DNA of 64,000 bases from Mycolicibacterium tusciae JS617 (lineage in GTDB: Bacteria; Actinomycetota; Actinomycetes; Mycobacteriales; Mycobacteriaceae): assembly GCF_000243415.2 (NCBI RefSeq), contig NZ_KI912270.1, forward strand, positions 1,798,001 to 1,862,000, read 5' to 3'. Positions 33,384-43,604 of this stretch are shown piece after piece. The notes beneath the pieces were generated by a model, which was not told the origin of the DNA, did no database searches, and saw only the letters and a program-made list of their open reading frames with translations. The position numbers were made by a program, and so were the translations under genes. The stretch's first letter is position 1. Each line of letters opens with the position of its first letter.

Positions 33384-34508
33384 TCAGCCTTCGGCGGCCA
33401 ATTGACCACAGGCGGCCGCGATTTCACGGCCGCGAGTGTCACGCACCGTGCATGACACTCCCCGCTCCCGCACCCGCTTGACGAACTCGCGCTCAGCGGC
33501 TTTGGGACTGGCGTCCCATTCGCTACCCGGTGTCGGGTTCAGCGGTATGAGGTTGACGTGTACCAATGGTCCGAGCGCTCCGTGCAACCGCTTACCCAAG
33601 AGATCTGCCCGCCAGGGCTGGTCGTTGACATCACGGATGAGTGCGTATTCGATCGACACCCGCCGCCCGGTCACATCCGCGTAATATCGTGCCGCGTCAA
33701 GCACTTCGGCGACCTTCCACCGACTGTTCACCGGAACCAGCGTGTCGCGCAGCTCGTCGTCGGGCGCGTGCAGCGAGACCGCCAGTGTCACACCGAGACG
33801 TTCGTCGGCCAGCTTGCGGATCGCCGGGGCGATGCCGACCGTCGACACGGTGACCGAACGCGCCGAGATGCCGAATCCGTTGGGCGGCGGCGCGGTGATG
33901 CGACGCACGGCGCCAAGCACGCGGTTGTAGTTCGCCAGCGGCTCGCCCATACCCATGAACACGATGTTGGACAGTCGGCCGCCGCGCGCGGGCTCGGCAA
34001 TGCCGTCGCCGTCGCGATCTCGTAGTTCGACGGCCGCCGCACGCACCTGCTCGAGAATCTCCGCTGTCGACAAATTGCGCTGCAGTCCGCCCTGGCCCGT
34101 CGCGCAGAAAGGGCAGGCCATGCCGCAGCCGGCCTGCGAGGAGATGCACACGGTGTTGCGCTGCGGGTAGCGCATCAACACCGATTCGAAGGTCGAACCG
34201 TCGACCGCGCGCCAGAGCATCTTGCGGGTCTCGCCCTTATCGCATTCGATTTCACGCACCGCATCAAGCAGCTTCGGGAAGAGTGCATCCCCGATTTGAT
34301 CGCGAAGCGCCGCCGGCAGGTCCGTCATCTGCTGTGGGTCGGCGATCAGCCGTCCGTAGTACTGATTGGCCAGCTGTTTACCGCGAAAAGCGGGCAGCCC
34401 GAGCTCCGCGACCGCGGCGGTGCGCGCGTCGTCGTCAAGGTCGGCGAGGTGACGCGGCGGCATCGCACGTCGCGGAGCATCGAAAACAAGAGGCAGAGAA
34501 ATGGCCAT
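33384..34508 (-). CDS. rlmN: 23S rRNA (adenine2503-C2) methyltransferase RlmN
   Basis: A 374-residue radical-SAM enzyme that methylates A2503 of 23S rRNA and A37 of some tRNAs. The 4Fe-4S triplet is CGMACPFC in [26 protein letters not shown]; the two catalytic Cys regions and the [30 protein letters not shown] and [17 protein letters not shown] blocks are present. The ATG at 34508 matches the usual mycobacterial N-terminus; an in-frame ATG at 34529 is upstream. First of the conserved core genes after the accessory block. In M. tuberculosis it is also directly upstream of cdsA, but here a permease gene lies between. Confidence 0.96.
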   Translation of the reverse strand: MAISLPLVFDAPRRAMPPRHLADLDDDARTAAVAELGLPAFRGKQLANQYYGRLIADPQQMTDLPAALRDQIGDALFPKLLDAVREIECDKGETRKMLWRAVDGSTFESVLMRYPQRNTVCISSQAGCGMACPFCATGQGGLQRNLSTAEILEQVRAAAVELRDRDGDGIAEPARGGRLSNIVFMGMGEPLANYNRVLGAVRRITAPPPNGFGISARSVTVSTVGIAPAIRKLADERLGVTLAVSLHAPDDELRDTLVPVNSRWKVAEVLDAARYYADVTGRRVSIEYALIRDVNDQPWRADLLGKRLHGALGPLVHVNLIPLNPTPGSEWDASPKAAEREFVKRVRERGVSCTVRDTRGREIAAACGQLAAEG

Positions 34509-34577
34509 GGGCTCTTGCCAGTATCTCATTGGTCAGCGCCTGAAATTAATTCGCGAACCCAGGTGTTGACCGCAACT

Positions 34578-35501
34578 ATGGTTCGTATGCCCACCAGAAC
34601 TATGCCGCTCGGATCGGCGTCGGCGCTGACGTTCTTCTATGCGCTGGGCTATCCCATTGGTGCGCTTGCTGTTTCGGTGATGTCGCCGATGGCGGTGCTG
34701 GTGTTCCGGTTCGGTCTGGCGGCGGCCATCCTGGCGACGTGGGCCAAATTCGCACGGGTGAGCTGGCCCACAGGCCGCACGCTGGTGCATGTGTTGATCA
34801 GCGGCCTTCTTGCCCAAGGACTGCTGTTCACCTGCCTGTATTTGGCGCTGATGCATGGCGCGCCCGCCGTCCTCGGCGCGGTGATCATCTCCATGAATCC
34901 GGTCGTCACGGCGGTGCTGGCAGCGATGTTCCTCGGTGAGGCGCTCACCAGGACGCGGATCGTCGCGCTGGCACTTGGGGCGGTGGCGGTGGTCGCATCC
35001 TGTGCGGGACGGCTGATCGCGGTCGGCGGGGTCGATCCCGCGGTCCTGCTCATCCTCGTGTCGCTGTTCAGCGTGGCGGCAGGAGGCGTCTACCAGCAGA
35101 AGTTCTGCTCCGACGTCGACTTCCGGGCCACGGCGGCATTGCAGAACGCCGTCTGCATCCTGCCGGTCGTCGCCCTGGCCGCGGTCATGCCGTGGACGGT
35201 CACCGATCCGTGGAGGGCCGCGGGCGCCGTGGCGGCGGTGGTGCTGCTGAACGCGGTGCTGTCCATGACGTTGTATGTCCGCGGCATCAACGAGTACGGC
35301 GCGGCCGCGGTCGCGATGCTGTTCGCCGTGATCCCCGCGGTGGCGGGTGTCCTGGCGTGGGTGATGCTCGGCGAACGCCCCGATATCGGGATCGCCGTTG
35401 GCCTCGTTGTCGGCGCGACCGCGTGTTGGCTCAACGCCAGGGGGACCCGTCGGCAGGCCGAGCTCGCCGCCGTGAAAGTAGCCGCTACGCGAGCAGAGTG
35501 A
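34578..35501 (+). CDS. EamA/DMT family transporter
   Basis: A 307-residue inner-membrane protein with ten predicted hydrophobic segments and two EamA halves (first SALTFFYALGYPIGALAVSVMSPMAVLVFRFGLAAAI; second after residue 150). Such drug/metabolite transporters export or import small metabolites; the substrate cannot be read from sequence. The start is an ATG at 34578 or 34587 (MVRMPTRTMPL). It overlaps the 3' end of cdsA by 17 bases (convergent) and sits between rlmN and cdsA, so it is an insertion into the ancestral order. Confidence 0.86.
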   Translation: MVRMPTRTMPLGSASALTFFYALGYPIGALAVSVMSPMAVLVFRFGLAAAILATWAKFARVSWPTGRTLVHVLISGLLAQGLLFTCLYLALMHGAPAVLGAVIISMNPVVTAVLAAMFLGEALTRTRIVALALGAVAVVASCAGRLIAVGGVDPAVLLILVSLFSVAAGGVYQQKFCSDVDFRATAALQNAVCILPVVALAAVMPWTVTDPWRAAGAVAAVVLLNAVLSMTLYVRGINEYGAAAVAMLFAVIPAVAGVLAWVMLGERPDIGIAVGLVVGATACWLNARGTRRQAELAAVKVAATRAE

Positions 35502-36348
35502 GCACGATCCAGCCGGCGACCGCTGAGGGCAGCATCGCGTCGATCCTGTCCATCAGTCCCCCGTGGCCGGGCAACAACGTGCCCATGTCCTTGATCCCGA
35601 GGTCGCGCTTGACTTGCGACTCGACCAGGTCGCCGAGCACGCCGGTGATGACCAGCATCAGCCCGAGCGGAATCCCCACCCAGGCGGGTTTGCCGAGCAA
35701 AAATGTCACCGACAGCACGGCCGCGGCGACACCGAACAGCAGCGAACCGCCGAGACCCTCCCATGATTTCTTCGGGCTGATCGCGGGCACCATGACGTGC
35801 TTGCCGAACAGCACGCCGGCCGCATAACCGCCGATGTCGGCGAACACGACGGTCACGATCACGATGAATGTCCGAACGCCGCCGTCTTCCTGGAAGATGA
35901 GCAGCGCACTGAAACTGCCGAAGAGCGGTACCCACGTCGCCAGCAGGACCGTGGCCGAAATATCGCGCAGATAGTTGACCGGCTGTTCGCGAAACCCCTG
36001 CCCGAGCAGTCGCCACACCATGCACACGACGATCGTTCCGCCGTAGGCGCCCAGGGTCCCCGCGACGCCGTAGGGCCAACTCAGCCAGATCATGGCCTGG
36101 CCGCCGACCAGGAGTGGAATCACGGGAAGGACGTAGCCCGCCTCCCCGAGCCGGCGAACGACCTCGTAGGTGGCGATCGGCATCGCCACGGCGAGCACCG
36201 GCAGCCACCCGACGGGTGCGAACATCAGGACACCGATCGCGATCGCACCTAGCACGACACCTACACCGATCGCGGCGGGCAGATCACGGCCGGCCCGGGA
36301 CGTCTTCTTGGGCGGCTCGCCGACCGGCGTATCTGTCACGGGAGTCAT
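35485..36348 (-). CDS. cdsA: Phosphatidate cytidylyltransferase
   Basis: A 287-residue membrane enzyme that makes CDP-diacylglycerol from phosphatidate and CTP, the precursor of all mycobacterial phospholipids. Several membrane spans follow a soluble start; the family signature is in the C-terminal part, SPKKSWEGLGGSLLFG ... VKRDLGIKDMGTLLPGHGGLMDRIDAML, with the conserved Asp of the active site. The next upstream gene is frr, 14 bases away, and then pyrH, the same order as in M. tuberculosis, so a three-gene transcript is likely. Confidence 0.95.
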   Translation of the reverse strand: MTPVTDTPVGEPPKKTSRAGRDLPAAIGVGVVLGAIAIGVLMFAPVGWLPVLAVAMPIATYEVVRRLGEAGYVLPVIPLLVGGQAMIWLSWPYGVAGTLGAYGGTIVVCMVWRLLGQGFREQPVNYLRDISATVLLATWVPLFGSFSALLIFQEDGGVRTFIVIVTVVFADIGGYAAGVLFGKHVMVPAISPKKSWEGLGGSLLFGVAAAVLSVTFLLGKPAWVGIPLGLMLVITGVLGDLVESQVKRDLGIKDMGTLLPGHGGLMDRIDAMLPSAVAGWIVLTLLA

Positions 36349-36362
36349 GTGCTGATCGGTCG

Positions 36363-36920
36363 CTAGACCTCCAGCAACTCGCCTTCTTTGTGCTTGACCA
36401 GTTCGTCGATCTGGGTGCTGTAGGTGTGGGTGGCCTTATCGAGATCCTTCTCGGCCCGGCTGACCTCGTCCTCGCCGGCTTCTCCGTCTTTCTTGATGCG
36501 GTGCAGCTCCTCCATCGCCTTGCGCCGGATGTTGCGTACCGACACGCGCGCGTCCTCCCCCTTGGCCTTCGCTTGCTTGACCAGATCCCGGCGACGCTCC
36601 TCGGTCAGCTGCGGGATGGAGACCCGGATGACGTTGCCGTCGTTGGTCGGGTTGAGGCCGAGGTCCGAGTTGCGGATCGCATCCTCGATGTTGCGCAGCT
36701 GATTGGACTCGTAGGGCTTGATCACGACCAGCCGCGGCTCGGGGACGTTGATGCTCGACAGCTGGGTGATCGGCGTGGGTGAGCCGTAGTAGTCCATGTT
36801 GACGCGGGAGAACATACCGGGATTGGCACGCCCGGTCCGGATCGACGACAGGTCGTCGCGCGCGACCGACACCGCCTTCTCCATCTTCTCTTCGGCGTCA
36901 AAGAGGGTTTCCTCGATCAC
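36363..36920 (-). CDS. frr: Ribosome recycling factor
   Basis: A 185-residue ribosome recycling factor, which with EF-G splits the post-termination ribosome. It is full length, with the three-helix bundle starts and ends recognisable ([37 protein letters not shown] ... [42 protein letters not shown]). The start is the GTG at 36920. It follows pyrH by 42 bases and precedes cdsA by 14. Confidence 0.97.
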   Translation of the reverse strand: MIEETLFDAEEKMEKAVSVARDDLSSIRTGRANPGMFSRVNMDYYGSPTPITQLSSINVPEPRLVVIKPYESNQLRNIEDAIRNSDLGLNPTNDGNVIRVSIPQLTEERRRDLVKQAKAKGEDARVSVRNIRRKAMEELHRIKKDGEAGEDEVSRAEKDLDKATHTYSTQIDELVKHKEGELLEV

Positions 36921-36962
36921 GTTGCTCTCCTCATGACGTGCCCCTCGCGGGCGCGTCGACTG

Positions 36963-37772
36963 TTAGGTGGTGACCAGTGTTCCGATCTTCTCACCTGCGA
37001 CGGCACGCGCGATATTGCCGTCGGTGAGCAGGTTGAACACCAGGATCGGCATGCCATTGTCCATGCAGAGGCTAAATGCGGTCGCATCGGCGACCGCCAA
37101 GCCTCGGTCGATGACCTCGCGGTGGCTGATCGCGGTCAGCAACTCGGCGTCGGGGTGCACCCGCGGATCGGCGGTGAACACTCCGTCGACGGCCTTTGCC
37201 ATCAGCACCACCTCGGCGCCGATCTCAAGCGCTCGCTGCGCAGCCGTCGTGTCCGTCGAGAAGTACGGCAGCCCCATGCCCGCGCCGAAGATGACCACGC
37301 GGCCCTTCTCCAGGTGCCTGCGCGCGCGAAGGGGGATGTAGGGCTCGGCGACCTGACCCATTGTGATCGCGGTCTGAACGCGGGTCGTGATCCCTTGCTT
37401 CTCCAGGAAGTCCTGCAGCGCAAGGCTGTTCATCACGGTGCCGAGCATGCCCATGTAGTCGCTGCGGGTTCGCTCCATGCCACGCTGCTGCAGCTGTGCA
37501 CCGCGGAAGAAGTTGCCGCCGCCGATGACGACGGCAACCTGCACACCGCTGCGAACGACTTCGGCTATCTGTTGGGCCACCTGCTGCACGACATCGGGGT
37601 CCAGACCCACTTGACCGCCGCCGAACATCTCGCCACCGAGCTTCAGCAGCACGCGGGAGTACCCCGGCCGCAGCGGCGTATCACCAGAGGAAACAGGGTC
37701 GGCACCGTTGGGGCTGCTCGGTTGGCTGGCTGGCTCCGGAGCCGGTCCGCCGGCGACATCTGGCACTGCCAT
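36963..37772 (-). CDS. pyrH: Uridylate kinase
   Basis: A 269-residue UMP kinase (UMP + ATP to UDP + ADP), hexameric in bacteria. The core starts at [16 protein letters not shown], with [13 protein letters not shown], the [15 protein letters not shown] block and the [32 protein letters not shown] segment. About 35 residues of Pro/Ser/Gly-rich sequence precede the core, as in several mycobacterial proteins. First gene of the pyrH-frr-cdsA unit; the minus-strand promoter must lie in 37773-37858. Confidence 0.97.
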   Translation of the reverse strand: MAVPDVAGGPAPEPASQPSSPNGADPVSSGDTPLRPGYSRVLLKLGGEMFGGGQVGLDPDVVQQVAQQIAEVVRSGVQVAVVIGGGNFFRGAQLQQRGMERTRSDYMGMLGTVMNSLALQDFLEKQGITTRVQTAITMGQVAEPYIPLRARRHLEKGRVVIFGAGMGLPYFSTDTTAAQRALEIGAEVVLMAKAVDGVFTADPRVHPDAELLTAISHREVIDRGLAVADATAFSLCMDNGMPILVFNLLTDGNIARAVAGEKIGTLVTT

Positions 37773-37858
37773 CCGACTCCTTCGGGGTCCTTGCTGAGAT
37801 TCCCCTAATCCTGCCTCATGGCGGCTCCGCGGCGCTTAGGCGGGGTCGCGCGTCGCCG

Positions 37859-38564
<706 letters not shown>

Positions 38565-38581
38565 GTGTCAAGATGATTGAT

Positions 38582-39007
38582 ATGGACGACATGCTCGAGG
38601 ATCAGCCGCTGGGATATTTGCTGTCTCGGGTGGCGAACGCGCTGCGCGCGGAGGTCACCGCGGCCGTCCTGGAGCCGATGGGACTTACCTTCCCGCAATA
38701 CATCTGCCTGCGGATCCTGTCGAAGTACCCGGACCGGACCAATGCAGATCTCGCCCGCGACACCAACGTCACCCCGCAGGCGATGAATATGGTGTTACGC
38801 CGCCTCCAAGACCGCGGATTGGTAACTCGGCCGGCGAGCGTGACATCGGGACGGTCACTTCCGGCCCGGTTGACGCCAAAGGGCGAGGACCTGCTGAAGC
38901 GCACGGACTCGGGTGTACGGGCCGCCGAGCGGAAGCTGATGGCGGGCCTGACCGCCGAGCAGCGACGGGAGTTCAAGCGCGTACTCGTGGCGCTCGGCTC
39001 GGACTGA
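38582..39007 (+). CDS. MarR family regulator (Rv2887-like)
   Basis: A 141-residue MarR-type regulator. The winged helix-turn-helix covers about residues 35-110 (FPQYICLRILSKYPDRTNADLARDTNVTPQAMNMVLRRLQDRGLVTRPASVTSGRSLPARLTPKGEDLL). The ATG at 38582 is preferred; one at 38573 is possible. By position between pyrH and amiC it corresponds to Rv2887 of M. tuberculosis. There the protein represses a distant methyltransferase gene (Rv0560c), and its loss has been linked to drug N-methylation; here the likely target is the divergent neighbour. The ligand is probably a small aromatic compound. Confidence 0.88.
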   Translation: MDDMLEDQPLGYLLSRVANALRAEVTAAVLEPMGLTFPQYICLRILSKYPDRTNADLARDTNVTPQAMNMVLRRLQDRGLVTRPASVTSGRSLPARLTPKGEDLLKRTDSGVRAAERKLMAGLTAEQRREFKRVLVALGSD

Positions 39008-39028
39008 GCCTCTCCGCATATCCATCAA

Positions 39029-39075
39029 ACGAAATAACTAACGCACGCGATAATTTTTGTTATAAAAGTTGTACG
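39029..39075 (+). promoter_or_regulatory. AT-rich promoter region of the ureohydrolase gene
   Basis: The stretch from about 39029 to 39075 is AT-rich compared with its surroundings and includes ATAATTTTTGTTATAAAAG. It holds TATAAA at 39061-39066, a likely -10. No operator repeat is clear. It lies about 60 bases before the ATG at 39128. Confidence 0.4.
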
Positions 39076-39127
39076 CATCACCCGGCGTACTTTTGCTCCA
39101 GCACCCGACGACAAGGGGCTAACAACT

Positions 39128-40105
39128 ATGAGCTTTACTCCTAGCGCTGACGAAGCGATACATATGCTCGAGGGATACTTCTACTGGAGCGGCTTCCCGA
39201 AGTTGCTGGGATGTGAAATCGAGTCAGATTTCACCAATGCCGACATCGCGTTGGTGGGATTGCCGCTCGCGGTCAATCCGATCGAGCGGACCCAGTATCT
39301 GGGCCCCCGCGCCGTCCGGCATCGATCCCAGGCATATCACCGCAGCCACCGCGAGTTCGGGATCAACCCGTTCGAGCTCGCCCGCATCCGCGATTTCGGG
39401 GATGTGCCGATTCCCACTCCAACCATCGCCGATCAGGCCGTCCTCGACATCGAGAAGTTCTACGCCCGAATGGATGCCGCCGGAGTTCTTCCGTTCACGA
39501 TCGGTGGAGACCACGCCTGCACACTGCCGGTACTACGGGCCATCGCGGGCCCGAACTCGCAGCGCAAGGGGCCGGTAGGGATCATCCATTTCGACTCGCA
39601 CACCGACACCTACGGTGATTCCGCTGGCGTGCACTGCCATGCCGGGAACGGCTTCCGGGTCGGCAATGAAGAAGGGTTGATCGACGCGTCGCGTTACGTG
39701 CTCGTCGGACTCAACGGCCCGATGGTGCATCCGAACATGGACGACTATTCCAAGGAGGCCGGTTACCGGATCCTGTCCCTCGAAGAGATCGAGGACATCG
39801 GAATTCCCGCCGCGATACAAGAAATTCGCAAGGTCATCGGTGACGGACCTGTCTACGTCACAGTGGATTTGGATGTGCTGACGCTTAGCGATGCGCCGGC
39901 GGTCGCCGATCCGGAGGCGGGCGGTCTGACCATGCGCGAGATGCAGAAGATCCTGCGCAGCTTCCGCGGAATGGACGTCGTCGGCGGCGACGTCGTGTGC
40001 TTCGTACCCCATCTGGATCCTTCGCAGATCACCGCTCTGCACATCAGCGCGATCATGCACGAGATCGTGACGGTGATGGCCGAGGGTGTGGCCAAGAATC
40101 GGTAG
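39128..40105 (+). CDS. Ureohydrolase (agmatinase/arginase family)
   Basis: A 325-residue manganese-type hydrolase that releases urea from a guanidino compound. All six metal ligands are present: His129 (IGGDHACTL), Asp156/His158/Asp160 (HFDSHTDTYG), and Asp247/Asp249 (VTVDLDVLTLSDAP). The usual DxDxxDP after the last strand reads DLDVLTLSDAP, a deviation. It is full length and opens with an unusual tail (MSFTPSADEAIHMLEGYFYWSGFPKL). It has an AT-rich promoter of its own. The family includes agmatinase, guanidinobutyrase, guanidinopropionase and guanidine hydrolase; the substrate cannot be fixed from sequence. Confidence 0.85.
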   Translation: MSFTPSADEAIHMLEGYFYWSGFPKLLGCEIESDFTNADIALVGLPLAVNPIERTQYLGPRAVRHRSQAYHRSHREFGINPFELARIRDFGDVPIPTPTIADQAVLDIEKFYARMDAAGVLPFTIGGDHACTLPVLRAIAGPNSQRKGPVGIIHFDSHTDTYGDSAGVHCHAGNGFRVGNEEGLIDASRYVLVGLNGPMVHPNMDDYSKEAGYRILSLEEIEDIGIPAAIQEIRKVIGDGPVYVTVDLDVLTLSDAPAVADPEAGGLTMREMQKILRSFRGMDVVGGDVVCFVPHLDPSQITALHISAIMHEIVTVMAEGVAKNR

Positions 40106-40158
40106 GCACCGCCTCACCGTGGCGGCACCGGCGACGGTGTGGTCAACTGTGGCCAGCG

Positions 40159-41289
40159 ATGAAAATTGTCCTGGCACCTGACTCGTTCAAAGAGTCGATG
40201 AGCGCGACCGAAGCGGTCACCGCGATGCGTGCCGGTGTACACGCGGTGATCCCGGATGCCGAATGCGTCGGCGTTCCGATGGCCGACGGCGGCGAGGGCA
40301 CCGTCGACGCCGTCGTCGACGCCCTGCACGGCCAATACGTCGAGGCCGAGGTCTCCGACCCGCTCGGCCGGACCATCACCGCACGCTACGGCTACATCCC
40401 GCTTCGCCAACTGGCGGTCATCGAGATGGCGGCCGCCTCGGGCCTGGAACTGATTCCCCCGCACCAGCGAGACGTGCTGCGCGCCAGTACCTTCGGCGTC
40501 GGACAGCTCATCTCCTCCGCGCTGGACCGCGGTGCCGAGGAAATCCTGATCGGAATCGGCGGATCAGCCACCAACGACGGGGGTGCCGGAATGCTCACCG
40601 CGCTCGGCGCAGTATTCGTCGACGATCAGGGCGCCCGACTCGAACCCGGCGGCGCTGCGCTGCGCGACCTCGATCGCGTCGACGTGTCCGGTCTGGACCC
40701 ACGGCTGCGCAATATCCGTATCCATGTGGCCTCCGACGTCACTGCTCCGCTTCTGGGGCCCACCGGGGCGACCGCGGTGTTCGGGCCTCAGAAGGGCGCC
40801 ACGCCGGCCGATGTACAGACGCTGGAATCCGCGCTGACACAACTGGCGACCATCACCTCGAGGACGCTGGGAAAGGCAAACCCGCGGCGGCCAGGAGCCG
40901 GCGCCGCAGGCGGCCTGGGTTTCGCGCTCGTAGAGTTTCTCGGAGCCGAGAGTAAACCGGGTGTCGACGAGGTGGCGGCAACCGTCGGCCTCGAGCGGGC
41001 GCTGCGCGGCGCCGATTGGGTGTTCACCGGCGAGGGCAGTGTGGACGCCCAAACCATCATGGGAAAAACACCTTTCGGGGTGGCACAGGCCGCGGCGCGG
41101 GCCGGCGCGCGGGTCGTCATCTTTGCCGGCCGGGTGGCCCCCGACGCCTCGGTGTTGCTGGAACACGGGGTGGAGCGACTCGTCGCGATCACCGCCGACG
41201 GCACGCCCATCGAGCAGGCGCTGCGCGACGGTGCCGAATCGCTGACGCGCGCCACCGCCGACGTCTGCCGTGAGATCACCGGGTCATGA
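40159..41289 (+). CDS. Glycerate kinase (GlxK type)
   Basis: A 376-residue type I glycerate kinase, which phosphorylates D-glycerate with ATP. Signature blocks: MKIVLAPDSFKESMSATEAV at the start, VPMADGGEGTVDAVV, the IGIGGSATNDGGAGML region, and GAGAAGGLGFAL and DWVFTGEGSVDAQTIMGKTPFGVA near the end. I chose the ATG at 40159 since the longer reading would overlap the ureohydrolase 3' end. It lies 53 bases after that gene, so they may share a transcript. Its stop overlaps the amiC 3' end by six bases, in opposite direction. Confidence 0.93.
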   Translation: MKIVLAPDSFKESMSATEAVTAMRAGVHAVIPDAECVGVPMADGGEGTVDAVVDALHGQYVEAEVSDPLGRTITARYGYIPLRQLAVIEMAAASGLELIPPHQRDVLRASTFGVGQLISSALDRGAEEILIGIGGSATNDGGAGMLTALGAVFVDDQGARLEPGGAALRDLDRVDVSGLDPRLRNIRIHVASDVTAPLLGPTGATAVFGPQKGATPADVQTLESALTQLATITSRTLGKANPRRPGAGAAGGLGFALVEFLGAESKPGVDEVAATVGLERALRGADWVFTGEGSVDAQTIMGKTPFGVAQAAARAGARVVIFAGRVAPDASVLLEHGVERLVAITADGTPIEQALRDGAESLTRATADVCREITGS

Positions 41290-42690
41290 CTGGATCCGCG
41301 CCCATGGGTGCGCCTCTTCGAGTTCGTAGGCCAACTCCAGCAGGCGCGCTTCGCGACCGCGCGGACTCGACAGCATCATGCCGACCGGCAGGCCCGAAGA
41401 AGATTGCGCCAGCGGCAACGAGATCGCAGGATCGCCGGTCGCGTTCTGCAGTGGGGTGAACGCCGCCCAGTCGATGAGTTGTTCCATCACGGTGTCGAAG
41501 TCCTGCATCGGGTCGAGGTGACCGATCGGTGGTGTGACCTCGGCGAGCGTAGGCATCAGCACGGAGTCGTATTGCTCGCCCAGCCTTGCGGTGATGCGGT
41601 AAGACGCGGACAGCCTGCGAATGGCGAGCGGAACCTTGTATAGGTTGCGGGCGGCCTTGCGATCGAGCCCGAGCGTGATGTTGTCCAGGCGCGTGCGATC
41701 GAAGCTGGGTCCGAACATCCGTCGTCCCCCGCGCACCACCGCCAGCGCCAAGAACGACCAGTAAGTCAGGAAGTCGTCCTTGAAGCGGGCGGGGACGGGA
41801 TTGTCGATTTCGGTGACGCGGTGTCCCAGTTCCTCCAGCATGGCCGCGGTCTTCAGGGTGAGCTCGCGGATCTCCGGTGCCGAGTCACGCGAAATCGATT
41901 GCGTGCACACGGCGATTCGAAGTCGCTGCTTGCTGGGCTGCGTCACGTCCCCGATGGGTGCCAGCTTGGGGTTGCGATACACGCGCTCGGCTTCACGCAG
42001 GAACGCGGCCGTATCGCGCACCGATCGCGACACCACACCGTTGGCAACGAGGTGGAGCGGCATCTGGGCCGTCTCCTTGTCCAGCGGAATGCGGCCACGC
42101 GTCGGCTTCAATCCGACTAAGCCGTTGCAGGCGGCGGGAATTCGTATCGAACCGCCGCCGTCGTTGGCGTGGGCGATCGGAACGACGCCGGCAGCGACGA
42201 ACGCGGCGGAGCCCGACGACGATGCGCCTGCGGTGTAGTCCGGGTTCCACGGGTTGCGCACGGGGCCGATGCGCGGATGCTCGGCCGACCCGCTGAATCC
42301 GAACTCCGACATCTGCGTCTTACCCAGTGGCACGAGTCCGGTGCCCAGGAACACCCGCGCGAACGCGCCGTCCGCGGGCATGGGGTGCGGGTCCCACGCA
42401 TCGGTGCCCTGCATCGTGGGCCAGCCCGCGACGGCGACGTTGTCCTTGATGAATGACGGCACGCCGTCGAAGTAGCCGCCGAACGGTCGTGACGCGGCGG
42501 CGCGGGTCCGGGCACGGTCGTACGCCTCGAACGCCAGGCCGTTCAGTGTTGGGTTGACGGCCTCGGTGCGCGCGATCGCCGCGTCGATGAGTTCGGCCGC
42601 CGATACCGTCCCCGCCCGCAGGAACTCGACGAGGCCCACGGCGTCATGGTCGCCAAGGGCGTCGTCGCCGAAGGCATGAATGCGATTCAT
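41284..42690 (-). CDS. amiC: Amidase (AmiC, amidase signature family)
   Basis: A 468-residue amidase of the signature family. The Ser-cisSer-Lys triad is evident: Lys in FIKDNVAVAGWPTM, the Ser cluster in DYTAGASSSGSAAFVAAGVVPIAHANDGGGSIRIPAACNG. The family hydrolyses a wide range of amides; the natural substrate in mycobacteria is not known to me. The ATG at 42690 is divergent from nothing, being followed upstream by tsf on the same strand after a strong terminator. Position next to tsf and rpsB matches amiC (Rv2888c) of M. tuberculosis. Confidence 0.9.
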   Translation of the reverse strand: MNRIHAFGDDALGDHDAVGLVEFLRAGTVSAAELIDAAIARTEAVNPTLNGLAFEAYDRARTRAAASRPFGGYFDGVPSFIKDNVAVAGWPTMQGTDAWDPHPMPADGAFARVFLGTGLVPLGKTQMSEFGFSGSAEHPRIGPVRNPWNPDYTAGASSSGSAAFVAAGVVPIAHANDGGGSIRIPAACNGLVGLKPTRGRIPLDKETAQMPLHLVANGVVSRSVRDTAAFLREAERVYRNPKLAPIGDVTQPSKQRLRIAVCTQSISRDSAPEIRELTLKTAAMLEELGHRVTEIDNPVPARFKDDFLTYWSFLALAVVRGGRRMFGPSFDRTRLDNITLGLDRKAARNLYKVPLAIRRLSASYRITARLGEQYDSVLMPTLAEVTPPIGHLDPMQDFDTVMEQLIDWAAFTPLQNATGDPAISLPLAQSSSGLPVGMMLSSPRGREARLLELAYELEEAHPWARIQS

Positions 42691-42734
42691 GCAGTGACGG
42701 TACCAAGTCGTACCGCGCCCTCGACCGCCGATGC

Positions 42735-42766
42735 AAAAGGCCCCCAGAAACCTGGGGGCCTTTGCG
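42735..42766 (-). terminator. Rho-independent terminator of rpsB-tsf
   Basis: AAAGGCCCCCAG (42737-42748) pairs perfectly with CTGGGGGCCTTT (42753-42764), with a four-base loop, extended by GC bases on both sides. It lies directly after the tsf stop and isolates amiC. Confidence 0.85.
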
Positions 42767-42777
42767 ATAGAGCGTGG

Positions 42778-43593
42778 TTACGCCTGGCCGACCTCGAAGC
42801 GCACGAACCGCGTGACGGTAACGCCCGCCTCGTCGAGAAGGGCCTTCACCGTCTTCTTGTTGTCGGACACCGACGGCTGATCCAGCAGCACGACGTCCTT
42901 GTAGAAACCGGTGACCCGACCCTCGACGATCTTGGGCAGCGCCTGCTCTGGCTTGCCCTCTTCCTTGGCCGTCTCCTCGGCGATGCGTCGCTCGTTGGCG
43001 ACGATGTCCTCGGGAACGTCCGCACGCGTGAGGTACTTGGCCTTCAACGCCGCGATCTGCAGTGCCACCGCGTGCGCGGCGCTCTTGTCATCTCCGGAGT
43101 ACTCGACCAGCACACCCACCGCGGGCGGCAGGTCGGCAGCACGCTTGTGCAGATACGTCTCGACGGTGCCGTCGAAGTAGGCGACGCGGCGCAGTTCGAG
43201 CTTCTCGCCGATCTTCGCCGACAGGTCGGCGATGATCTGCTCGACCGTAGTGTCTCCGACCTTCGCACCCTTGAGCGCGTCGATGTCGGTTGCCTTTGCC
43301 GCGGCCGCAGCGGCCACGATCTGGTCGGCCACAGACTGGAACTCGGCGTTCTTCGCGACGAAGTCGGTCTCCGAGTTGAGCTCGATCAGCGCGCCATCCT
43401 TCGCCGCAACAAGGCCCTCGGCGGTCGCACGCTCGGCGCGCTTACCGATGTCCTTGGCGCCCTTGATGCGAAGAAGCTCGACGGCCTTGTCAAAGTCGCC
43501 GTCGGCTTCGACAAGTGCGTTCTTGGAGTCGAGCATGCCTGCGCCGGTGAGGTCGCGAAGGCGCTTCACGTCGGCTGCGGTGTAGTTCGCCAT
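42778..43593 (-). CDS. tsf: Elongation factor Ts
   Basis: A 271-residue EF-Ts, the guanine nucleotide exchange factor of EF-Tu. It opens [27 protein letters not shown], with the dimerisation and core parts [22 protein letters not shown] and the C-terminal [26 protein letters not shown] all present. The ATG at 43593 is chosen because a longer reading overlaps rpsB out of frame. It follows rpsB by 11 bases and ends at a strong terminator. Confidence 0.97.
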   Translation of the reverse strand: MANYTAADVKRLRDLTGAGMLDSKNALVEADGDFDKAVELLRIKGAKDIGKRAERATAEGLVAAKDGALIELNSETDFVAKNAEFQSVADQIVAAAAAAKATDIDALKGAKVGDTTVEQIIADLSAKIGEKLELRRVAYFDGTVETYLHKRAADLPPAVGVLVEYSGDDKSAAHAVALQIAALKAKYLTRADVPEDIVANERRIAEETAKEEGKPEQALPKIVEGRVTGFYKDVVLLDQPSVSDNKKTVKALLDEAGVTVTRFVRFEVGQA

Positions 43594-43604
43594 ATCAGCC
43601 TTCC

